Below, in pieces: positions 60,666-64,000 of a stretch of DNA of 64,000 nt; positions within the stretch are counted from its first letter, which is position 1, and every line of letters starts with the position of its first letter. The notes beneath the pieces were generated by a model. The model was not told where the DNA came from. It was given only the letters and a program-made list of their open reading frames with translations, and did not search any database. The DNA is from Bradyrhizobium sp. C9 (lineage in GTDB: Bacteria > Pseudomonadota > Alphaproteobacteria > Rhizobiales > Xanthobacteraceae): the NCBI RefSeq assembly GCF_002532045.1, contig NZ_NWTG01000001.1:124001-188000 (forward strand), written 5' to 3'. Made by a program: the position numbers and the translations under genes.

Positions 60666-62993
60666 CTAGAATTTCACCGTCGCCGAGAGCGAGAAGCGCC
60701 GCGCATCGCCCATCGCCACGGCCAGATTGCTGACGGCCGAAGGATAGTAGACGGTGTCGAACAGGTTCTTCACGTTGAACTGGTAGACCACCGGGAACGT
60801 CTGGACCTTGGTCTCGTAGGTCGCAAAGACGTCGGCGACGGTGTAGGCCGGCAGCATGAAGCTGTTCGCGGCATCGCCGGGCCGGTCGCCGACATAGCGC
60901 GCGCCGCCGCCGAGACGCAGCCGGCCGGGCAGGGTGGTGCCGAAATCGTAGACCAGATAGAGCGAGGCGGTGTTGAGTGCGACGTTCTGCAGCGCCTTGC
61001 CGGCGAGCGTCGGATCCTCGGTGACACGCGCGTCGCTATAGCCGTAGCTGCCGATCATGCTCCAATTGTCGGTCAGCCTGCCGGTGACGTCGAACTCGAC
61101 GCCGCGCGAGCGAACCTTGCCGGCGGTGCGGTACTCGACAATGCCGGTCGAGGAGTTGAGCTGCGAAACCAGCACGTTCTTCTTGTCGATGTCGTAAAGC
61201 GCAAGCGTGCCGGAGATCCGCTTGTTGAAGTCGAACTTGGCGCCGGTCTCCCACTGGGTGCCCTCTTCCGGGGCGATGTTGGAACCGATCACGACGCCGC
61301 CGGTGAGCGGCGCGATGGTCGAGGTCGGCTTCAGCGACTGGGTGTAGCTCGCATACAGCGAGACCTCGTCGGTGAGCTTCAGGATTGCGCCGCCGAGCGG
61401 CAGCGCCTTGTCCTGTGAGACGTTGGTGTTGGTGGTGAAGGGCCGCCCCTTGCCCGCGAGCTGGTCGTATTCCATGTAGCGCACGCCGCCGACCAGCGCG
61501 AACCGCTCGGTCAGGTGCAGCGTATCCTGGAAGAACAGAGACCACTGGCCGAGCTTGTCGGTCTGGGCGCTGTCGGCGGCGGACACCGTGGTGCCCGGCG
61601 TGATCAGGCCGTGGACAGGGTTGTAGAAGTTGAAGCTCGGCGTCGCCTGCCGGATCAGATTGTCGCGGTAGATCGTACGATACTGGCCGTCGCCGCCGAA
61701 CAGCACCTCGTTGCGGATGCCGCCGAGCCAGACGTTGCCCTGCAGATAGGAGGTGCCGTAGCTCGAATTGCTGAGCGAACCCTGTGTGCCGTCATTGCTG
61801 CGGGTCTCGGCACCGGTCTTGGCGTTGATGCCGGTGATGCGGAGCTGGTTGGCGCTGAATGTCTCGGTGTTGTAGCTGTAGGCCGCGAACAGCTTCCAGT
61901 CCTGGTTCAACCGGTGCTCGACCGAGGCCTGCATCAGGTCCGAATTGCCCCACATGTTGTTGAAGGGCTCGTCGAGCCGGCGCGTCGCCGGGATCGCCAG
62001 CGGCGCCTTGGTCACGGGATCGAACGCGGTGCCGCGGTCGAACGGCGTGATGAATTCGCGGTGCTCGTAATTAAGCTGGACCGTGGTGTTGTCGCCGTAC
62101 CAGGCCAGCGACGGCGCGACCAGCATTTCGCGGTGGCGCCCGAAATTGCGCCAATAGTCCTCGCTCACGCCATAGCCGGTGAAGCGATAGGCGAGGCCGC
62201 CATTGCCGATCGGTCCGGTGATGTCGATGGTGCCGTCGGCGCCGCTCTTGTTGTTGGCGAAGGTCGAGCCGAGCAGGGTCACCGAGCCGTGCTGATACAG
62301 TTCGGGACGCTTGCTGATCGTGTTGACGATGCCGCCGGGATCCATGATGCCGTAGAGCAGCGACGCCGGGCCTTTCAACACTTCGACGCTCTCGACTGCT
62401 GCGTTGAGGCTACGGCCCTGCACCAATGGCATGCCGTTGCGCATGATCGAGCCATCGCGGTTGTCGCCGAAGCCGCGGCGCATCACCGCATCCTGGGTGC
62501 CGGCCAGCGTGTTGCCCTGGGTAACGCCGCTGACATTGGCGAGCGCGTCGTCGAGATTGCGCGGCAGCTGATCCTTCAGCACCTGTTCCGGTACGACGTT
62601 GACCGTCTGCGCGGTGTCGAGCGGCGAGGCGCCGCTGCGCAAGGTGGTCGAGCTCGGCATCGCGCGATAGCCGAGCTTGGCTTCGTTCAGCGCGGCGGCG
62701 CCGGCCGCCGCGCGCTCCGAAGCTGTCGGTGGCGCCGGCTGGGTAGTCCGGCCGCGCTGCCGTGCCGCGGCAACCGCCTGCGTACGCTGCACCGCGGCCG
62801 CGGGCTTGCGCTTCTGTGTCGGTTGTTCGACCGTGACCGGTGGCAAGGGGACGCTCGATTGGGCGTTTGCCGGCGTCACCGCGGAGGAGACATCGGCGAG
62901 AAGGAATGCGGCGCCGATCAGCAGGTGGGTGCGGCCCTTGTCGGCAGCATTTCGACGGTCACCGACATTCCGGCCATCAGCATTCACAGGCAC
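60666..62993 (-). CDS. TonB-dependent siderophore receptor
   Basis: The protein is 775 residues from GTG 62993. It has a signal peptide (THLLIGAAFLLADVSSAVTPANAQ) and a proline/basic linker, then the plug domain (TAQTVNVVPEQVLKDQLPRNLDDALANVSGVTQGN, VLKGPASLLYGIMDPGGIVNTISKRP). A 22-strand barrel of the siderophore (FhuA/FpvA) class ends VYQFNVKNLFDTVYYPSAVSNLAVAMGDARRFSLSATVKF with terminal Phe. It imports ferric siderophores across the outer membrane. It heads an operon with the binding protein and PepSY gene. There is no in-frame ATG near the signal peptide. Two Irr-like sites lie upstream. Confidence 0.92.
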   Translation of the reverse strand: MPVNADGRNVGDRRNAADKGRTHLLIGAAFLLADVSSAVTPANAQSSVPLPPVTVEQPTQKRKPAAAVQRTQAVAAARQRGRTTQPAPPTASERAAAGAAALNEAKLGYRAMPSSTTLRSGASPLDTAQTVNVVPEQVLKDQLPRNLDDALANVSGVTQGNTLAGTQDAVMRRGFGDNRDGSIMRNGMPLVQGRSLNAAVESVEVLKGPASLLYGIMDPGGIVNTISKRPELYQHGSVTLLGSTFANNKSGADGTIDITGPIGNGGLAYRFTGYGVSEDYWRNFGRHREMLVAPSLAWYGDNTTVQLNYEHREFITPFDRGTAFDPVTKAPLAIPATRRLDEPFNNMWGNSDLMQASVEHRLNQDWKLFAAYSYNTETFSANQLRITGINAKTGAETRSNDGTQGSLSNSSYGTSYLQGNVWLGGIRNEVLFGGDGQYRTIYRDNLIRQATPSFNFYNPVHGLITPGTTVSAADSAQTDKLGQWSLFFQDTLHLTERFALVGGVRYMEYDQLAGKGRPFTTNTNVSQDKALPLGGAILKLTDEVSLYASYTQSLKPTSTIAPLTGGVVIGSNIAPEEGTQWETGAKFDFNKRISGTLALYDIDKKNVLVSQLNSSTGIVEYRTAGKVRSRGVEFDVTGRLTDNWSMIGSYGYSDARVTEDPTLAGKALQNVALNTASLYLVYDFGTTLPGRLRLGGGARYVGDRPGDAANSFMLPAYTVADVFATYETKVQTFPVVYQFNVKNLFDTVYYPSAVSNLAVAMGDARRFSLSATVKF

Positions 62994-63072
62994 TCTTGGA
63001 CTTCCGATTCACGCAAACTGATTCACGCCGCGCCTCTAGCAGTCGGCGCGCGCGAAAAGAACCGGAGCAGAC

Positions 63073-63111
63073 TTGAATCCCTCTAACCGGATTGGATTTG
63101 AACCGTTCTAA
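63073..63111 (-). promoter_or_regulatory. Pair of Irr/ICE-box-like elements upstream of the TonB operon
   Basis: On the minus strand TTAGAACGGTTCAA (63111-63098) and TTAGAGGGATTCAA (63086-63073) share TTAGA-N4-TTCAA, spaced 25 bp apart. They resemble the rhizobial iron-control element (TTTAGAAN3TTCTAAA) with a shortened right arm, and they lie 80-118 bp upstream of the receptor start. Iron-responsive control by Irr is inferred. Confidence 0.45.
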
Positions 63112-63119
63112 GACGCGAC

Positions 63120-63145
63120 GGGGCTCGCGCGTGTGCGCGAGCCCC
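63120..63145. terminator. Strong GC-rich hairpin
   Basis: A perfect 11-bp stem, GGGGCTCGCGC and GCGCGAGCCCC, has a GTGT loop. It lies between the small gene at 63267 and the TonB operon promoter, both on the minus strand, so it can end transcription from the former. There is no T-run, so Rho dependence or another role is possible. Confidence 0.45.
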
Positions 63146-63266
63146 GCATCTCATGCTTGATTGTCAGTTAGCGCGTCAAATGGTTGCGCGATCCTGGTCT
63201 GAGGTCAGGAGTCGTCTTGCTGTCGCGCCTCAAGCGTAGGGTAGCTCGTGCAAGGCGCGATGCGCC

Positions 63267-63515
63267 TCACGACATCGCCAGGCTGACGGACGCCGAGCCG
63301 ACCATTGCCGTGCTCACGCCGTCGCGTGCCATCGATTCGATCGTGCCCCAGTTCTCGCGGAAAATCCGTGCCGCCTCGTCGGCACTTTCCGCCTGGATCG
63401 TCAGACTGCACGCGCGTCTCGCGCCATTGCTGGCGAGCTGGAAGTAGAGGACATATCCAGACGATTCCGCACTCCGTGCGCCCGAGACTGCCTGCTGCAT
63501 GTAGGTTTTCCCCAT
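63267..63515 (-). CDS. Small conserved-looking protein, unknown
   Basis: From ATG 63515 the protein is 82 residues: MGKTYMQQAVSGARSAESSGYVLYFQLASNGARRACSLTIQAESADEAARIFRENWGTIESMARDGV... The predicted beta-beta-alpha-alpha pattern and even amino-acid mix argue for a real gene. I do not recognise a family. The frame is open to 63695 but that part is arginine-rich and unlikely to be translated. It lies between tesB and the TonB operon with a hairpin downstream. Confidence 0.5.
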   Translation of the reverse strand: MGKTYMQQAVSGARSAESSGYVLYFQLASNGARRACSLTIQAESADEAARIFRENWGTIESMARDGVSTAMVGSASVSLAMS

Positions 63516-63710
63516 AGTGTTCTTGTTGCGCCACCCGCGGGCAGGATTTGACAGGGATGCGGCGCCTTCGTGATTCAAAGCGCGCAATCTGCAAGATTGC
63601 GCATTTTGTCTGGCGGTGTTGCAGGGATTCAACAGGCGATGGAACCGATGGCGGGCAACAGCTGCAACCCAGCCGCGATCACGACACGCGCTCACCTGTC
63701 ACGGCGTGGC

Positions 63711-64000
63711 TTACGTATCTCCGCCGGGATGCACCATCAGGGTTTCCTGGATCGAGGTCGCGAGCATGGCCCCATCGCGGTCATGGACGCGGGCGATCGA
63801 TAGCCCGCGGCCACCGTCGGCGCATGGGCTCTCGGTTTCGACATGCATCCAGGCGTCGGGTGAAAACGCGCGATGAAACCAGATGCAATGATTGAGGCTC
63901 GACAGATAGAGCGGTGCGCGCGCCTGCAGATCGCGGAGATGGCCGCCGACGCTCGAGAAATTGAGCCACCAATCCGAGAGATAGGCGAATACTGCGGCCT
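63711..64000 (-). CDS. tesB: Acyl-CoA thioesterase II (3' part; gene clipped at window edge)
   Basis: The minus strand is open from the window edge to TAA at 63711-63713. It encodes about 96 residues: FAYLSDWWLNFSSVGGHL, YLSSLNHCIWFHRAFSPDAWMHVETESPCADGGRGLSIARVHDRDGAMLATSIQETLMVHP. The SLNHxIWFHR block and following Q-containing strand are the C-terminal hot-dog domain of TesB, which hydrolyses medium- and long-chain acyl-CoA. The N-terminal two thirds lie beyond position 64000. Confidence 0.8.
   Translation of the reverse strand, partial: AAVFAYLSDWWLNFSSVGGHLRDLQARAPLYLSSLNHCIWFHRAFSPDAWMHVETESPCADGGRGLSIARVHDRDGAMLATSIQETLMVHPGGDT

Noticed and set aside
1..64000. CRISPR arrays, rRNA genes, complete tRNA genes, prophage structural genes
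   Set aside because: No regularly spaced repeats, no rRNA-like sequence, no full tRNA cloverleaf and no capsid, tail or terminase motifs were seen.

Overview
The window looks like a Bradyrhizobium-type alphaproteobacterial chromosome. It carries a rhizobial type III effector behind a tts box, Trb/RlxS/DUF2840/DUF2274-type conjugation genes, the large alphaproteobacterial isocitrate lyase and high-GC codon use. The genus is inferred from gene families, not from a marker gene.

Positions 1-25,930 are an integrative-conjugative (symbiosis-island-like) region. From the left it holds a clipped reading frame, a tts box, and an IpaH/NopM-type NEL ubiquitin-ligase effector. Next comes a module typical of rhizobial ICEs: an AlpA/RdfS-like HTH protein, a repA/parA scar, DUF2840, TraF peptidase and a lytic transglycosylase. 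An IS66 relic then lies where a small accessory gene is usually found, followed by a DUF3363 relaxase, the TraG/VirD4 coupling protein and a CopG-type protein. After that comes the P-type system trbB-C-D-E-J-K-L-F-G-I plus DUF2274. An MFS transporter gene flanked by an imperfect direct repeat splits copG from trbB. A TauD-type dioxygenase and a HAD phosphatase follow as cargo. The region ends at a 3' fragment of tRNA-Pro(CGG), abutted by a multiply frameshifted tyrosine integrase that has lost its catalytic tyrosine. A 30-nt near-copy of trbE sequence just beyond suggests that a second, decayed element was once stacked at the same site.

Positions 27,300-34,420, on the minus strand, hold a chaperone-usher pilus operon (spore-coat-U subunit, chaperone, usher, two-domain spore-coat-U protein) and a cytochrome-fused PQQ dehydrogenase of the polyvinyl-alcohol dehydrogenase type.

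Positions 34,580-50,120 form a sugar-catabolic locus. It has an RbsABC-type importer, a convergent DeoR regulator, deoC, an ALDH16-type two-domain aldehyde dehydrogenase, an RbsD/FucU mutarotase, a ribokinase-family kinase, a second complete CUT1 importer and an AraC regulator. The enzymes fit uptake, anomer conversion, phosphorylation, aldol cleavage to glyceraldehyde-3-phosphate plus acetaldehyde, and oxidation to acetate, that is, deoxyribose-type catabolism (inference). Similar AT-rich dyads precede the importer and deoC/deoR.

Positions 50,500-64,000 are ordinary chromosome: two small secreted proteins, serA, a ScfR/RamB-like regulator divergent from aceA across a perfect palindrome, a DUF4269 protein, a duplicated-domain secreted protein, an iron operon (TonB siderophore receptor, orphan ferric-binding protein, PepSY membrane protein) with two Irr-like sites upstream, a small protein, and the clipped 3' end of tesB.
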